64,000 nucleotides of DNA from Synechococcus sp. ATX 2A4 (GCF_024346375.1 NZ_JAGQCV010000010.1:1-64000); one strand, 5' to 3'. Shown: positions 44,132-54,431, counted from the first letter of the stretch. Translations and numbers: made by a program. Notes: a model not told the origin generated them from the sequence alone.

Positions 44132-45568
44132 TCAGACCGGTTCCAGCACCGGCCGGCCCCCTTTGTGCCGCCGGTAGAAGCGCATCACCGCCAAGGCCAG
44201 GCTGCGGGGGTCATGGCGCAGGGTGCCGGTGGGGCGGGCTCCCTGCAGGCCCGTGACCATCACCTCGTATCCCTTGGCGCGCAGGCTGCGGACATCGCAC
44301 TGCACGGGCTCGGCGCCGCGGGCCCGGTAGTGATCCACCAGGGCTCGGTCGCGGATCGGTTCCTGGGCCAGCACCGCGGTGAACAGGCGACGGGTCACCC
44401 CCAGGCTGGCCAGCTGGGCCTCGATCGCCCGCACATGGCCTTCCACATCCAGGTTGTCGGTTTCGCCGGGCTGGGTCATCAGGTTGCAGATGTAGAGGCG
44501 CGGCGCCTTGCTGCGGCTGATTGCCTGCACCAACTCCGGCACCAGCAGATTCGGCAGCAGAGAGGTGTAGAGGCTGCCGGGCCCGAGCACGATCAGCTCG
44601 GCATTGGCGATCGCCTCAAGGGCGCGCGGCAAGGCGGGAGGGCGCTCGGGGGTGCAGCCCAGCCGCACGATCGGGCTGGCAGCGCGGCCGATGCAGGATT
44701 CCCCCTCGATGCGGTCGCCGTTCTCGAGCTCGGCCCACAGGCGCACATCGGCATTGGTGGCTGGCACCACCTGCCCCTGCACCGCCAACACGCGGCTGCT
44801 GGCGGTGATCGCCGACTCCAGGCTGCCGGTGATCGCCGTGAGCGCCGTGAGAAAAAGGTTGCCGAAGCTGTGTCCCTCCAGCCCACTCCCCGACTTGAAG
44901 CGGTACTGAAACAGGCGGGTGAGCAGCGGTTCCTCGCGGGCCAGGGCCGCCAGGCAGTTGCGGATGTCGCCGGGGGGCTGCACGCCGAACTCCCGCCGCA
45001 AGACCCCGCTGCTGCCGCCGTCATCGGCGACGGTGACGATCGCGGTGATATTGCTGCTGTAGCGCTTCAGGCCGCTCAGCAGGGTGGCCAGGCCTGTGCC
45101 GCCGCCGATCGCCACCACGTTGGGGCCGCGGTTGAGCCGGCGCTGGGCCAGCAGCGCCTCCACCAGCAGGGTGTCTTTTTCGGGCGCGAGGGCCTGCTGG
45201 ATCGAGCCGAAGCTGCGGCTCTGGCCCCACACCACCAGTGCGGCGCCCCCCAGCAGCACCAGTGGGCCGGTCACGCCGCGCGGGAGCACCCGCGTCATGT
45301 TTGAGAGCAGCCAGTTGAGCGACTCCAGCGACCAGTAGATCGGCTTGAGGTCGGCGAGGATCGCGGCTCCCAGCAGGGCCAGCAGCAGGCCAAGGCCGGA
45401 GGTGAGCATCCAGCGCTTCACCACCAACCCCGGCTGCAGCCACTGCACCGCCCGGCGCGAGCGGCTCATCAGGTCTTGTTGGCGCAGATCCCCGCGCCCA
45501 AGCCAGCCAGGGCGACGGCTGGACCGTGTGCTGAGGCGTCGTGGCAGGAGAGGGCGCTGGGAAGTCAA
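44132..45568 (-). CDS. YvcK/CofD-like protein (gluconeogenesis factor type)
   Basis: The 478-residue protein has two or three N-terminal membrane helices, then the family core NVVAIGGGTGLATLLSGLK, TVADDGGSSGVLRREF, PPGDIRNCLAAL and GHSFGNLFLTAL. The C-part includes GPGSLYTSLLPNLLV. YvcK-type proteins bind UDP-sugars and coordinate wall synthesis with carbon metabolism; despite the name CofD-like there is no evidence for F420 work. The membrane region is a cyanobacterial feature. The TTG at 45568 is uncertain; an ATG at 45469 gives a shorter N-terminus. Confidence 0.87.
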   Translation of the reverse strand: MTSQRPLLPRRLSTRSSRRPGWLGRGDLRQQDLMSRSRRAVQWLQPGLVVKRWMLTSGLGLLLALLGAAILADLKPIYWSLESLNWLLSNMTRVLPRGVTGPLVLLGGAALVVWGQSRSFGSIQQALAPEKDTLLVEALLAQRRLNRGPNVVAIGGGTGLATLLSGLKRYSSNITAIVTVADDGGSSGVLRREFGVQPPGDIRNCLAALAREEPLLTRLFQYRFKSGSGLEGHSFGNLFLTALTAITGSLESAITASSRVLAVQGQVVPATNADVRLWAELENGDRIEGESCIGRAASPIVRLGCTPERPPALPRALEAIANAELIVLGPGSLYTSLLPNLLVPELVQAISRSKAPRLYICNLMTQPGETDNLDVEGHVRAIEAQLASLGVTRRLFTAVLAQEPIRDRALVDHYRARGAEPVQCDVRSLRAKGYEVMVTGLQGARPTGTLRHDPRSLALAVMRFYRRHKGGRPVLEPV

Positions 45569-45679
45569 GCCGATGGGGCGTTACGCCACAGCACGGTGCT
45601 GATGGAACTGTAAGGATGAAAGGAGTCGGCGAACCAGATCCCAGCGAGGCTCCCCTTCGCGCCTGCCAGGTCCTCCCCG

Positions 45680-46510
45680 TTGTCGTCCGTGTCGTCTTCC
45701 TTTTCGCCCTCCCCCACTGCCTTCGTGCCGTCACCCGTGCCAGTGGTGGAACTTCACGATCTTTCCATGCGCTGGGGTTCGCGCACCGTGCTGGAGGGCA
45801 TCAACCTCACCTTGATGGAGGGGGAACGGCTGGCGGTGGTGGGGCCTTCCGGTACTGGCAAATCAACGGTGCTGCGCATCCTGGCGGGCCTGCTGTTGCC
45901 CACCACCGGAAACTTCCGCCTGCATGGCGTACCACAGCAGTATCTGCGGCTGGATCAGCGTCGTCCCGCCGATGTGCGCCTGGTGTTCCAGAACCCCGCG
46001 TTGTTGGCCTCGCTCACGGTGGGCGAGAACGTGGGTTTTCTGCTCTATCGCCACAGCCAATTGCCAGAGCCCGAAATCCGTCAACGGGTGCAGCGGGCGC
46101 TGGAGGCGGTGGGCCTCTATGGCATCGCAGACCAGCTGCCCGGTGAACTCAGCGGCGGCATGCAGAAGCGGGTGAGTTTTGCCCGTGCCCTGATTGATGA
46201 CCCCAGCAATGCCTCCGGTCAGCACCCGTTGCTGCTGTTCGACGAGCCCACCGCCGGCCTGGACCCCGTGGCTTGCACCCGCATCGAGGATCTGATCGTG
46301 AAGGCGAATCAGGTGGCGGCCGGCTGCTCGGTGGTGGTGAGCCATGTGATGAGCACGGTGGTGCGCACGGCCCAGCGGGTGGCCATGCTCTACGACGGGC
46401 GGATTCAGTGGTGCGGCTCCACCGACGACTTCGGCCGCACCGACAATCCTTATGTGGTTCAGTTCCGTACCGGTAGCCTGAACGGCCCGATGCAGCCGGC
46501 GGAGCTTTGA
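45680..46510 (+). CDS. ABC transporter ATP-binding protein, MlaF-like
   Basis: The 276-residue protein has Walker A GPSGTGKST, signature LSGGMQKRVSFARAL and Walker B LLLFDEPTAGLDP. The LSGGMQKR form and the MCE gene next door point to the Mla-type lipid transporter that exchanges lipids between membranes. No permease gene (MlaE) is in this window, as is common in cyanobacteria. The apparent start is TTG at 45680; GTG codons at 45689 and later are in frame. Confidence 0.9.
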   Translation: MSSVSSSFSPSPTAFVPSPVPVVELHDLSMRWGSRTVLEGINLTLMEGERLAVVGPSGTGKSTVLRILAGLLLPTTGNFRLHGVPQQYLRLDQRRPADVRLVFQNPALLASLTVGENVGFLLYRHSQLPEPEIRQRVQRALEAVGLYGIADQLPGELSGGMQKRVSFARALIDDPSNASGQHPLLLFDEPTAGLDPVACTRIEDLIVKANQVAAGCSVVVSHVMSTVVRTAQRVAMLYDGRIQWCGSTDDFGRTDNPYVVQFRTGSLNGPMQPAEL

Positions 46511-46516
46511 AACCTC

Positions 46517-47578
46517 ATGCGTCGTAGCGTCCGCGAGGCTTTGGTGGGTTTCACCCTGCTCGGAGCCGTGATCGGCGGCTTCAGCCTCTGGTTCTGGCTG
46601 CGGGGTGTGTCGCTGAGCCGCAACAACTGGACGCTGAAGGTGCGTTTTGCCGATGCCGCCGGCCTGGCCGACCGTTCGGCGGTGATGTTCCGCGGCGTGC
46701 AGGTGGGCAATGTGCGGCGGATCTCGCCCACTTCCTCTGCGGTGGTGGCCGAACTGGAGATCACCGATCCCAGCCTGCAACTGGCGCGGCCGGTGGTGGC
46801 CCAGGTGCAATCCGGCTCGCTGCTGGGTGGCGATGCCCAGGTGGCGCTGATCAGCACCGGGCCGCCGCTGCCCGCCTCGGCGCCTCGGCCGGGTGACAAG
46901 TCCTGCAGCAACACCCTCATGGTCTGCAACGGCTCTTCACTTGAAGGGGCCACCTCCGCCAGCTTGAGCAATGTCACCGAGTTGATGCAGAGCCTGCTGA
47001 TCGAGGCCGAAAAGCAGAACCTGGTGCCCCAGATCGCCAGCACCACCAAGAGCTTCGATGCCACCTCCCTGGAGGCGACCCGCTTCCTCAAGGACGCCCA
47101 GAAGACCTCTGCTCAGCTGGATGTGCTGATCCGCCAGCTCAACGTGGTGACCGGCAAAGCCGATCCAATCCTCGCTTCGCTCACCACGGCCAGCGCCGAT
47201 GCGGCGGCCGCCAGCCGCCATGTGCGCAACCTCACGGCCGCCCTCGACAATCCCCGCACCCTGGCCGAGCTCAAAACCACAGTGAGCAATGCCGAGAGGC
47301 TCACGGCACGGATCGATGCGGTGGGCGGCGATGTGAGCAAGCTCACCAGCGATCCTCGTTTCATGGATGGGGTGCGCAGTCTGGCCATCGGCCTGGGCCA
47401 GCTGTTCGATGAGCTCTACCCCGCCCAGACGGGCCTGGCGAAGGACAAAGCCACGAAGGACAAGGCCAACAAGGACAGCACGGTGAAGTCCGGCGGTGGC
47501 ACCGGCGGTGGCGGCAGGCACGGTGCTGCCGCTGGTGCCCCGCTGCCGGCAGAATCTCCCCGCCGCCTCGATCCCTGA
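46517..47578 (+). CDS. MCE-domain (MlaD-like) protein
   Basis: The 353-residue protein has one N-terminal membrane helix (about 8-29), then an MCE domain with FADAAGLADRSAVMFRGVQVG, and a long helical tail ending in a Lys/Asp/Gly-rich region. MlaD-type proteins form a hexameric ring that holds lipids in the periplasm. It starts 6 bases after the ATPase gene, so both act together. The Lys-rich end (KDKATKDKANKD) is unusual and may be disordered. Confidence 0.9.
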   Translation: MRRSVREALVGFTLLGAVIGGFSLWFWLRGVSLSRNNWTLKVRFADAAGLADRSAVMFRGVQVGNVRRISPTSSAVVAELEITDPSLQLARPVVAQVQSGSLLGGDAQVALISTGPPLPASAPRPGDKSCSNTLMVCNGSSLEGATSASLSNVTELMQSLLIEAEKQNLVPQIASTTKSFDATSLEATRFLKDAQKTSAQLDVLIRQLNVVTGKADPILASLTTASADAAAASRHVRNLTAALDNPRTLAELKTTVSNAERLTARIDAVGGDVSKLTSDPRFMDGVRSLAIGLGQLFDELYPAQTGLAKDKATKDKANKDSTVKSGGGTGGGGRHGAAAGAPLPAESPRRLDP

Positions 47579-47640
47579 GCTTGTCGACCCTGAGCTGGCG
47601 ACCGTGAGCCGTTGGGGCGAGCCGCTGCCGCGCCAGGCGC

Positions 47641-49758
47641 TCAGGAGGCGTTGAGCGCCTCCAGGGCGATGGCGGCAATCGCCTGATCGCTGGCCTTGGG
47701 CAGTTGCACGTAGCGGCCGCCGGCCGCTTCCGCCAGTTCCTTGCCCATGCCGCTGCCGATGAACTTGCGCTCGGTGTCGATCACCAGCAGCTTGATCCGG
47801 AGGGCGCGGTAGCGGGCCGCCACCCCCTTCACCTCCTCGCGCAGGTCGACCGGCTCCTCGCCCTCCAGCGGCGGCTGGCCCAGCGAGCGGCTCAGCGGCA
47901 CGTTGCCGCGGCCGTCGGTGATCGCCACCACCACCACCTGGCCCAGATCGCCCTTGGCCAATGCATTGGCGCCCACCCGTGCCGCCTGGGACAGGCCATG
48001 GGCGAGCGGGGAGCCGCCGCCGCAGGGCATCTGCTCCAGCCGACGGCGTGCCGCGGTGATCGAGCGGGTGGGGGGCAGCAGCACCTCCGCCTGCTCGCCG
48101 CGGAAAGGGATCAAGGCCACTTCATCGCGGTTTTCGTAGGCCTCGGTGAGCAGCCGGATCACGGCGCCTTTGGCGCTCTGCATGCGGTTGAGCGCCATCG
48201 AGCCGCTGGCGTCCACCAGAAAAATCACCAGGGCGCCCGCCTTGCGCTGCAGTTGCTTGGCGCGCAGGTCGCCGTCTTCAACGATCACGCGGCGGTGCGG
48301 TTCCCGCTCACGCCGGCTTTTCTGGTGCGGTGCCGCTGCCCGCAGGGTGGCATCGACGGCAATGCGGCGCACGGGTCCGCGCGGCAGCATCGGCTTCACG
48401 TAGCGGCCGCGCGACTCGCTCTGCACCAGGGAGCGCTTGCCGCTGCCGCCCCCGCGCGAACGGGCGGCGGCGAACAGCAGCAGATCGGGGTCGATGGCGG
48501 TGGCCTCTGGATCGAGCAGGAATTCCTCCGGAATCGATGGTGGTGCCTGGTCGTCGGGGCTGTCGTCGTCCTCGTCCTCGGGCGGGTCCTCTTCCGGGGC
48601 GTCGTCGTCGCTGGTCTCAGGGGGTTCCGGCGGTTCCTGCTCCTGGGGCTGCTGCTCCGCCTGGGGTGGTGGTGGCGGCTCCAGCGGCTGGTCGGGATCG
48701 GGCGGCGGCAGCTGCAGGGCCCGCGGGGCGATCACCATGCGCACGGCCACCTGCAGGTCATCGGCGTCCACCCGGTCGCGGCCGCTCAGTGCCGCATGGG
48801 CCCGGGCGACCCGCACCGCATAGAGCTCGGCCCGGTGCCCCTCCACTCCGCCGCGGATCGCTTCGGTGACCAGATAGCGGACCTGCTCGCGATCGATCGC
48901 CACATCCTTCAACCATTGCCGCGCCAGCAGCAGCTGGGTGGCCAGGGCATCGGTCTCCTCCTGCCAGCGGGAGCGGAAAGCATCGCTGGATTCGCCGTGA
49001 TCGAGGGCCGAGCGGGTGATCGCCACCCGCTCCTCCGTGCTCACCAGCTGGTTGGCCGACAGGGCGATGGCGAAGCGGTCGAGCAGGTGATCCCGCACCG
49101 CCCCTTCTTCCGGGTTGTAGGTGGCGATCAGCAGGGTGCGGCAGGGGTGCACCAGGCTCAGCCCCTCGCGCTCGATCCGGTTGATGCCGGAGCCCACCGC
49201 CGCCAGCAGCAGGTTGGTGATGCCGTCATCGAGCAGGTTCAGTTCGTCGATGTAAAGCACGCCCCGGTGGGCCTCCGCCAGCAGCCCCGGCTGGAACACC
49301 GGCGTGCCACTGCTCAAGGAGGCGGCCACATCCACCGCCCCCAGCAGCCGGTCTTCGGTGACACCGAGGGGCACCTGCACGAAGGGGGCCGGAATCACCC
49401 GGGTGGGCAGCAAGGTGGTGGGATCGGCGCCGCTGGGATCGCCCCCACGCGCCGTGATGCGTTGGTGGATGGCGGCATCCCAGTCGTCGGGCCGCTGCGG
49501 ATCCACGTTGCGGCTGCTTACCCCCTCGCCCAGATCGAGCACGTCGATCGGTGGCAGCAGCGCGTGCAGCCCGCGGGCCAGCACCGATTTGCCAGTGCCG
49601 CGGCCCCCGGCGATCACCACTCCACCCAGCCCCGGATCCACCGCCGCCAGCAGCAGGGCCAGCTTCAAGGTGCCGTGCCCGGTGATCGCGGCGAGCGGAA
49701 ACGCGCGTGCGGCGGCGCCGGCGGCGGCCGGGGTGGCAGCGGACCCGCTGACGACCAT
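47641..49758 (-). CDS. chlD: Magnesium chelatase subunit D
   Basis: The 705-residue protein has an N-terminal AAA+ domain with [19 protein letters not shown] and [11 protein letters not shown], a Pro-rich then acidic linker ([10 protein letters not shown]), and a C-terminal VWA domain with [16 protein letters not shown] and the MIDAS segment. ChlD works with ChlI and ChlH to insert magnesium into protoporphyrin IX. ATG 49758 is chosen; the open frame to 50328 has no resemblance. The gene is divergent from the J-domain gene. Confidence 0.96.
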   Translation of the reverse strand: MVVSGSAATPAAAGAAARAFPLAAITGHGTLKLALLLAAVDPGLGGVVIAGGRGTGKSVLARGLHALLPPIDVLDLGEGVSSRNVDPQRPDDWDAAIHQRITARGGDPSGADPTTLLPTRVIPAPFVQVPLGVTEDRLLGAVDVAASLSSGTPVFQPGLLAEAHRGVLYIDELNLLDDGITNLLLAAVGSGINRIEREGLSLVHPCRTLLIATYNPEEGAVRDHLLDRFAIALSANQLVSTEERVAITRSALDHGESSDAFRSRWQEETDALATQLLLARQWLKDVAIDREQVRYLVTEAIRGGVEGHRAELYAVRVARAHAALSGRDRVDADDLQVAVRMVIAPRALQLPPPDPDQPLEPPPPPQAEQQPQEQEPPEPPETSDDDAPEEDPPEDEDDDSPDDQAPPSIPEEFLLDPEATAIDPDLLLFAAARSRGGGSGKRSLVQSESRGRYVKPMLPRGPVRRIAVDATLRAAAPHQKSRREREPHRRVIVEDGDLRAKQLQRKAGALVIFLVDASGSMALNRMQSAKGAVIRLLTEAYENRDEVALIPFRGEQAEVLLPPTRSITAARRRLEQMPCGGGSPLAHGLSQAARVGANALAKGDLGQVVVVAITDGRGNVPLSRSLGQPPLEGEEPVDLREEVKGVAARYRALRIKLLVIDTERKFIGSGMGKELAEAAGGRYVQLPKASDQAIAAIALEALNAS

Positions 49759-49936
49759 GGGGCAGAGGCTGGATAAGGGAGGTTCAGTCTCGCTGACGGT
49801 GCTGCGCCGCCCGCTGATGCGGCGGTGGGTGCTGGGGCCAACAGCCGGGCGGCTGGCAGAACTTACACTTTTGCGACGAGGCAGGGCGGCATTCCCGCAC
49901 GCCTGGCATTTCTTTCTGCTATTGCTGCGGCCCGCC

Positions 49937-50374
49937 ATGGTGTTGTTGTCCCGGGTCGATCGTCCTGGCCGCACCAGCGAGTCGCGCCAGAACGGTGAGG
50001 AGGCGCGCGCCAGTACGGCGCGGGGCTTCGGTGGCCGCGCCGCTGCTGGCGCCAGCGCCAAGGGGGCCCGCGGCAGCAACAAGCGGCGCAAGGGGCTCAG
50101 CCGCGCCGACTGGGGCCCGCTGGGCAAACACCCGGATGTGGACGCGATCGTGGCCCGCCAGCGCCAGCGCCTGCACCTGCCCCTGTCCGGCCGGCTCAGC
50201 GTGGACCAGGTGAACCGGGCCTGGAAGCAGGCTGCGGCCGAGCACCACCCCGACCGCGGCGGCGCCCACGACACCATGCAGCTGGTGAACGGCGCCCGCG
50301 ATCTGCTGCTCGGCCGTGACGGCGACATCCCGCTGGAGCGGCCGGAGGAGCGCCGCCGCTCCGACCTCTACTGA
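49937..50374 (+). CDS. J-domain-like protein
   Basis: The 145-residue protein has a basic, low-complexity first half ([12 protein letters not shown]). The second half is a J-domain-like module with [38 protein letters not shown] in which HPD is intact, so it can be expected to stimulate an Hsp70 partner. It has no Gly/Phe or zinc-finger region. Upstream the frame stays open to 49304 but that is antisense to chlD. I chose the ATG at 49937. Confidence 0.78.
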   Translation: MVLLSRVDRPGRTSESRQNGEEARASTARGFGGRAAAGASAKGARGSNKRRKGLSRADWGPLGKHPDVDAIVARQRQRLHLPLSGRLSVDQVNRAWKQAAAEHHPDRGGAHDTMQLVNGARDLLLGRDGDIPLERPEERRRSDLY

Positions 50375-50382
50375 GGCCCCGC

Positions 50383-51009
50383 TTGCCGTTCGGCCTGTTG
50401 GAGCGCACGCTCGCGATCGCGCTCGGGGCCAATCTCGACGACCCTGCGATCACCCTCAAGGCGGTGCGGCCCCTGCTGGCCGGCGAGCTGCTGGCCTGGG
50501 CCGTCACGCCGCCGCTGGCGGTGCGGGAGGCCGAGCTGCAGCTGCGCTGGTCGCCCCTCTTTCGCACCGCGCCGGTGGGAGGGCCGCCCGGTCAGCCGCC
50601 CTATCTCAATGCTGTGCTGCTGGTTCACCACAGCGCCCCGCCCACCCCAGGCTCTGCCGCCCGCCCGATCTGGCCTGATGCCGAGGGGCTGCTGCGGCGG
50701 TTGCAGGGCCTGGAAGCCGCCTTCGGCCGTGGGCGCACGGTTCAGTGGGGGCCGCGCACCCTCGACCTCGACCTGCTCTGGTGTGGCGACCAGGCCTGCA
50801 GCACGCCTGCGCTCACCTTGCCCCACCCGCGCCTGCGCGAGCGGGCCTTCGTGCTGGCCCCGCTGGCGGCCCTCGATCCGCAGCTGGTGCCGCCCGGCAC
50901 GGCGGCCACGGCGGTGGAGCTGCTGGCGGCTGTCATACGCCGTGGCGTTGAGCCCCCGCCGCAGGCGCTGGCGGGGGGACCGGGCTGGGCCGAAGGCCCC
51001 CCGCGCTGA
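50383..51009 (+). CDS. folK: 2-amino-4-hydroxy-6-hydroxymethyldihydropteridine pyrophosphokinase
   Basis: The 208-residue protein matches HPPK: IALGANLDDP at the N-terminus, FRTAPVGGPPGQPPYLNAVLL, the active segment RTVQWGPRTLDLDLLW with two metal-binding Asp, and LPHPRLRERAFVLAPL. It pyrophosphorylates the pterin precursor of folate. The start is TTG at 50383, eight bases after the J-domain gene; no better start is near. Confidence 0.93.
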   Translation: MPFGLLERTLAIALGANLDDPAITLKAVRPLLAGELLAWAVTPPLAVREAELQLRWSPLFRTAPVGGPPGQPPYLNAVLLVHHSAPPTPGSAARPIWPDAEGLLRRLQGLEAAFGRGRTVQWGPRTLDLDLLWCGDQACSTPALTLPHPRLRERAFVLAPLAALDPQLVPPGTAATAVELLAAVIRRGVEPPPQALAGGPGWAEGPPR

Positions 51010-51064
51010 GAGCCGCGTCGGCGCTGGCAGGCGGGTCACACTGGGAGGCCCCAGCGCCCCGGTC

Positions 51065-51625
51065 ATGGCCCCCTTGCCGCCCCCTGAGCCCTCCACCCAT
51101 CTGGCCACGGTGGGCGCTCTCGATGCCCGCAAGATCCGTTTTGAGCTCAACCGGGTGGTGCTGCCCAAAGGGGTGGAAGGCACCTACGGGATCATTCGCC
51201 ACCCCGGCGCGTCCCTGGCGGTGCCCGTGCTCGACGACGGCCGGGTGGTGATCCTGCGCCAATACCGCTTCGCGGTGGAACGGCGCATCCTCGAGTTCCC
51301 GGCCGGCACCCTGGAGGACGGCGAGGACCCGTTGGGTTCGATGCAGCGGGAACTGGCGGAGGAAGCGGGCTACAGCGCCCGCCGCTGGGATTCGCTTGGC
51401 CTGATGCTGCCTTGCCCCGGCTATTCCGATGAGGTGATTCACCTGTTTCTGGCCCGCGCCCTCACGCCCCTGGAGCAGCAGCCGGCTGGCGACGACGACG
51501 AGGACATGGAGGTGCTGTTGATGGAGCCGCAGGCCCTCGATGCGGCCCTGGCCAGCGGCGAAGAGGCCCTTGATGGCAAGAGTGTGACCGCCTGGTTCCG
51601 GGCCCGGCAGTTGCTGGGCTGCTGA
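51065..51625 (+). CDS. Nudix hydrolase, ADP-ribose pyrophosphatase-like
   Basis: The 186-residue protein has a perfect Nudix box: GTLEDGEDPLGSMQRELAEEAG in two parts (G-x5-E-x7-REUxEExGU). The preceding VVILRQYRFAVERRILEFPAG and the following PCPGYSDEVIHLFLA are typical of ADP-ribose pyrophosphatases. It would break ADP-ribose to AMP and ribose 5-phosphate, perhaps cleaning NAD breakdown products. Confidence 0.9.
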   Translation: MAPLPPPEPSTHLATVGALDARKIRFELNRVVLPKGVEGTYGIIRHPGASLAVPVLDDGRVVILRQYRFAVERRILEFPAGTLEDGEDPLGSMQRELAEEAGYSARRWDSLGLMLPCPGYSDEVIHLFLARALTPLEQQPAGDDDEDMEVLLMEPQALDAALASGEEALDGKSVTAWFRARQLLGC

Positions 51626-51646
51626 AGCGATGCAGGAGCTGTTGCG

Positions 51647-53167
51647 ATGACCCCGCCCCGCTGGCTGTTCTGGCACCGCCGTGACCTGCGGCTGGCCGAC
51701 AATTTCGGCCTGGCTGCCGCCGCCCGCGCCACTCCCGCCGTGACCGGCGTGTTCGTACTGGATCCGGCCTTGCTGGAGGCCAGTGATCTGGCCCCGGCGC
51801 GGTTGTGGTTTCTGCTGGAAAGCCTGCGGGAGCTGGAGCAGCGCTGGCGTGAGGCCGGCAGCCGGCTGCTGCTGCTTGTGGGGGATCCAGCCGAGCGGCT
51901 GCCGCAGCTGGCCACGGCGATCGGCGCCGAGGTGGTGGCCTGGAACCGTGATGTGGAACCCTTCGGCCGCGAGCGCGACCGCCGCGTTGCCACCGCGCTG
52001 CAGGCGGAGGGGCTGAAGGTGCTGGCGGGCTGGGATCAGCTGCTGGTCCCCCCCGACAGCCTGTTCACCGGCGGTGGTGCGCCCTACCGGGTCTACGGGC
52101 CGTTTTTCCGCGCCTGGCGGCGACGGCTGGAGCCGGCCGGTCCGGCGACGTCCGGTGCCGTCGGAGCGGAGCTGACGGCCAACGGGCCGGAGCTGGCGCC
52201 TGTGGCGGCTCCCAGGGGCTTGCTGGACTTCGATCCTGTCGCCCTGACTGCCAGCGGCCAGGCCCTCTGGGGGCGCCTACCACTGCTGGATGCCGTGCCT
52301 GCGGCCGGCGACAGCGCAGGTGGCCTTGCCGCGGCTGCCTTCGAAGGCGCTGATCTGTGTCCCTGCCGCCCGGGAGAAGCGGCTGCCGCCGATCAGCTGG
52401 CTCGCTTCGTCGATGGTGCCCTGCTGCGTTACGAACCTGGCCGCAACCTGCCGGGGGAGGCGGGCACCTCCTGCCTCAGTGCGGCGCTCAAGTTCGGCAC
52501 GCTCAGCCCGCGCCAGGCCTGGGCGGCGGCCCAGCAGCAGCGGCCCCGTGCCCGCAGCGATGAGGATCTGCGGTCGATCACGGTGTGGGAGCAGGAGCTG
52601 GCCTGGCGCGAGTTCTACCAACAGGCGCTGTTTCACTTTCCCGAGCTGGCGGAGGGGCCCTACCGCCCCCAATGGCGCCGTTTTCCCTGGGAGAACGATG
52701 CCAGCCGTTTTGCGGCCTGGTGCGAGGGCCTCACCGGCGTGCCGATCGTGGATGCGGCGATGCGGCAACTGAACGCCAGCGGCTGGATGCACAACCGCTG
52801 CCGCATGATCGTGGCCTCCTTTCTGGTGAAGGATCTGATCTGCGATTGGCGCTGGGGCGAGCGGCAGTTCATGGGCCTGCTGGTGGATGGCGATCTGGCC
52901 GCCAACAACGGGGGCTGGCAATGGAGCGCCAGCAGCGGCATGGATCCCAAACCCCTGCGCATCTTCAATCCCTTCACCCAGGCGGCCCGCTTTGATCCAG
53001 AGGGGGAATACATCCGCCGCTGGCTGCCGGAACTGGCGCACGTGGCCACAGCCGAGCTGATCAGCGGGGCGATCGCGCCCCTGGAGCGTCGCGGTTACCC
53101 GGCACCGATCGTGGACCACAAGCAGCAGCAGGCGCGCTTCAAGGCGCTCTATGCCGCGCTGGGATGA
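51647..53167 (+). CDS. phrA: Deoxyribodipyrimidine photolyase (class I type)
   Basis: The 506-residue protein has the usual order: N-terminal Rossmann domain (WLFWHRRDLRLADNFGL), then the FAD domain with WREFYQQALFHFPE, GVPIVDAAMRQLNASGWMHNRCRMIVASFL, DLICDWRWGE, WQWSASSGMDPKPLRIFNP. It repairs cyclobutane dimers with blue light. It starts 21 bases past the Nudix gene. It is the normal counterpart of the odd photolyase-like protein at 56560-58041. Confidence 0.95.
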   Translation: MTPPRWLFWHRRDLRLADNFGLAAAARATPAVTGVFVLDPALLEASDLAPARLWFLLESLRELEQRWREAGSRLLLLVGDPAERLPQLATAIGAEVVAWNRDVEPFGRERDRRVATALQAEGLKVLAGWDQLLVPPDSLFTGGGAPYRVYGPFFRAWRRRLEPAGPATSGAVGAELTANGPELAPVAAPRGLLDFDPVALTASGQALWGRLPLLDAVPAAGDSAGGLAAAAFEGADLCPCRPGEAAAADQLARFVDGALLRYEPGRNLPGEAGTSCLSAALKFGTLSPRQAWAAAQQQRPRARSDEDLRSITVWEQELAWREFYQQALFHFPELAEGPYRPQWRRFPWENDASRFAAWCEGLTGVPIVDAAMRQLNASGWMHNRCRMIVASFLVKDLICDWRWGERQFMGLLVDGDLAANNGGWQWSASSGMDPKPLRIFNPFTQAARFDPEGEYIRRWLPELAHVATAELISGAIAPLERRGYPAPIVDHKQQQARFKALYAALG

Positions 53168-53186
53168 ACCGGCCGGCAGCCGTTGC

Positions 53187-54431
53187 TCAGACCCGTGCCT
53201 GGGTGCGGGTCTCGGCAGGGGCAGGGGTGGGCGCTGGGGCCGCCTGGCTGCCGACCAGCCGGTACAGGGCCGTGATCACTGCCTGTTGCTGCTCAGCGGT
53301 GAGCTCGGGGAAGATCGGCAGGCTGAGCACCTGGGAGGTGAGCCGTTCGGTGGCCGGCAGGCTGCCGGGGCCGTAGCCCAGCTGGGCGTAGGCCGGCTGG
53401 CGGTGAATCGGAATCGGGTAGTAGATGATCGTGTTGACGCCGGCCGCGGCCAGCTCCTGCTTCAGCCAGTCGCGGCAGCAGCTTTCGGGCAGGCCATAGG
53501 TGGCGCTGTTCGTGGAGGGGATGCAGCTGCCGCCGCAGGTGCTCGCCCCCTTCGGACAGAACGGGATGCGCACCACAAACTGGTTCCAACTGTGGCCCTC
53601 GGGGCCCGCCTCGGGCAGGGCGATTCCGGCCAGGCCCGCCAGCTCACGCTGGTAGGTGGCGGCGATGGCGGCACGGCGCTCGATCCAGCGCTCCAGGTGG
53701 GGCAGCTTCACGGCCAGCACCGTGGCCTGCAGGGCATCAAGGCGGCTGTTGTATCCCAGGGAGGTGTGCAGGTAGCGCTCCGGCATGCCATGCACGGCCA
53801 GCTCGCGGATGCGCTGGGCCAGCTCGGGGTCGCGGCAGAGCACTGCGCCGCCATCGCCGGCGCCACCAAGGTTCTTGGTGGGGAAGAAGCTGAAGCAGCC
53901 CGCATCCCCCCAGCTGCCCACCGGCTGCCCCGCCCAGCTGCCGCCGGTGGCCTGGGCGCAGTCTTCGATCACCTTGAGGCCATGCACCGCGGCGATCGCG
54001 GTGATCCGCTCCATGTCGACCGGCCGGCCGAACAGGTGCACCGGCATCAGGGCGCGGGTGGCGGGCGTGATCGCCGCCTCGATCCGGTCGAGATCGATCA
54101 GATAGGAGCTTTCCTCCACATCCACGAACACCGGCGTGGCCCCCACGCTGCTGATCGCTTCGGCGGTGGCGAAGAAGCTGAACGAACTGGTGATCACCTC
54201 ATCGCCTGGACCGATCCCCAGGCCTCTGAGGGCCAGCACCAGGGCGTCGGTGCCGCTGTTGCAGCCGATGGCGTGGGGGCTGCCGCAGGCGGCGGCGAAC
54301 TGTTGTTCGAAGGCGGCAATCCGGGCCCCCCCGATGTACTGGCCGCTACGCAACACCTGCAGAACGGCGTCTTCGAGGCCTTCACCCAGCTGATGAAGTT
54401 GCTCGGTGAGATCGAAGGGGGGCACCTGCAT
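53187..54431 (-). CDS. DegT/DnrJ/EryC1/StrS aminotransferase with Cys-rich insert
   Basis: The 414-residue protein is a PLP sugar aminotransferase: GCNSGTDALVLAL, EDCAQATGG, and SFFPTKNLGG, with Lys186 as the PLP lysine. It lays YLHTSLGYNSRLDALQA and ends IIYYPIPIHRQPAY as usual. Between residues 291 and 320 lies an insertion with Cys 292, 299, 303, 318 and 319, which I do not recall in common members. It would make an amino sugar for surface polysaccharide, from a nucleotide keto-sugar not identified here. The C-terminus is Pro/Ala-rich. Confidence 0.92.
   Translation of the reverse strand: MQVPPFDLTEQLHQLGEGLEDAVLQVLRSGQYIGGARIAAFEQQFAAACGSPHAIGCNSGTDALVLALRGLGIGPGDEVITSSFSFFATAEAISSVGATPVFVDVEESSYLIDLDRIEAAITPATRALMPVHLFGRPVDMERITAIAAVHGLKVIEDCAQATGGSWAGQPVGSWGDAGCFSFFPTKNLGGAGDGGAVLCRDPELAQRIRELAVHGMPERYLHTSLGYNSRLDALQATVLAVKLPHLERWIERRAAIAATYQRELAGLAGIALPEAGPEGHSWNQFVVRIPFCPKGASTCGGSCIPSTNSATYGLPESCCRDWLKQELAAAGVNTIIYYPIPIHRQPAYAQLGYGPGSLPATERLTSQVLSLPIFPELTAEQQQAVITALYRLVGSQAAPAPTPAPAETRTQARV

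Noticed and set aside
47704-49776. 690-codon forward frame
   Set aside because: Antisense to chlD, no recognisable domain.
49304-49936. Long upstream extension of the J-domain protein
   Set aside because: Runs antisense through the chlD start region and is Ser/Arg/Ala-rich without resemblance.
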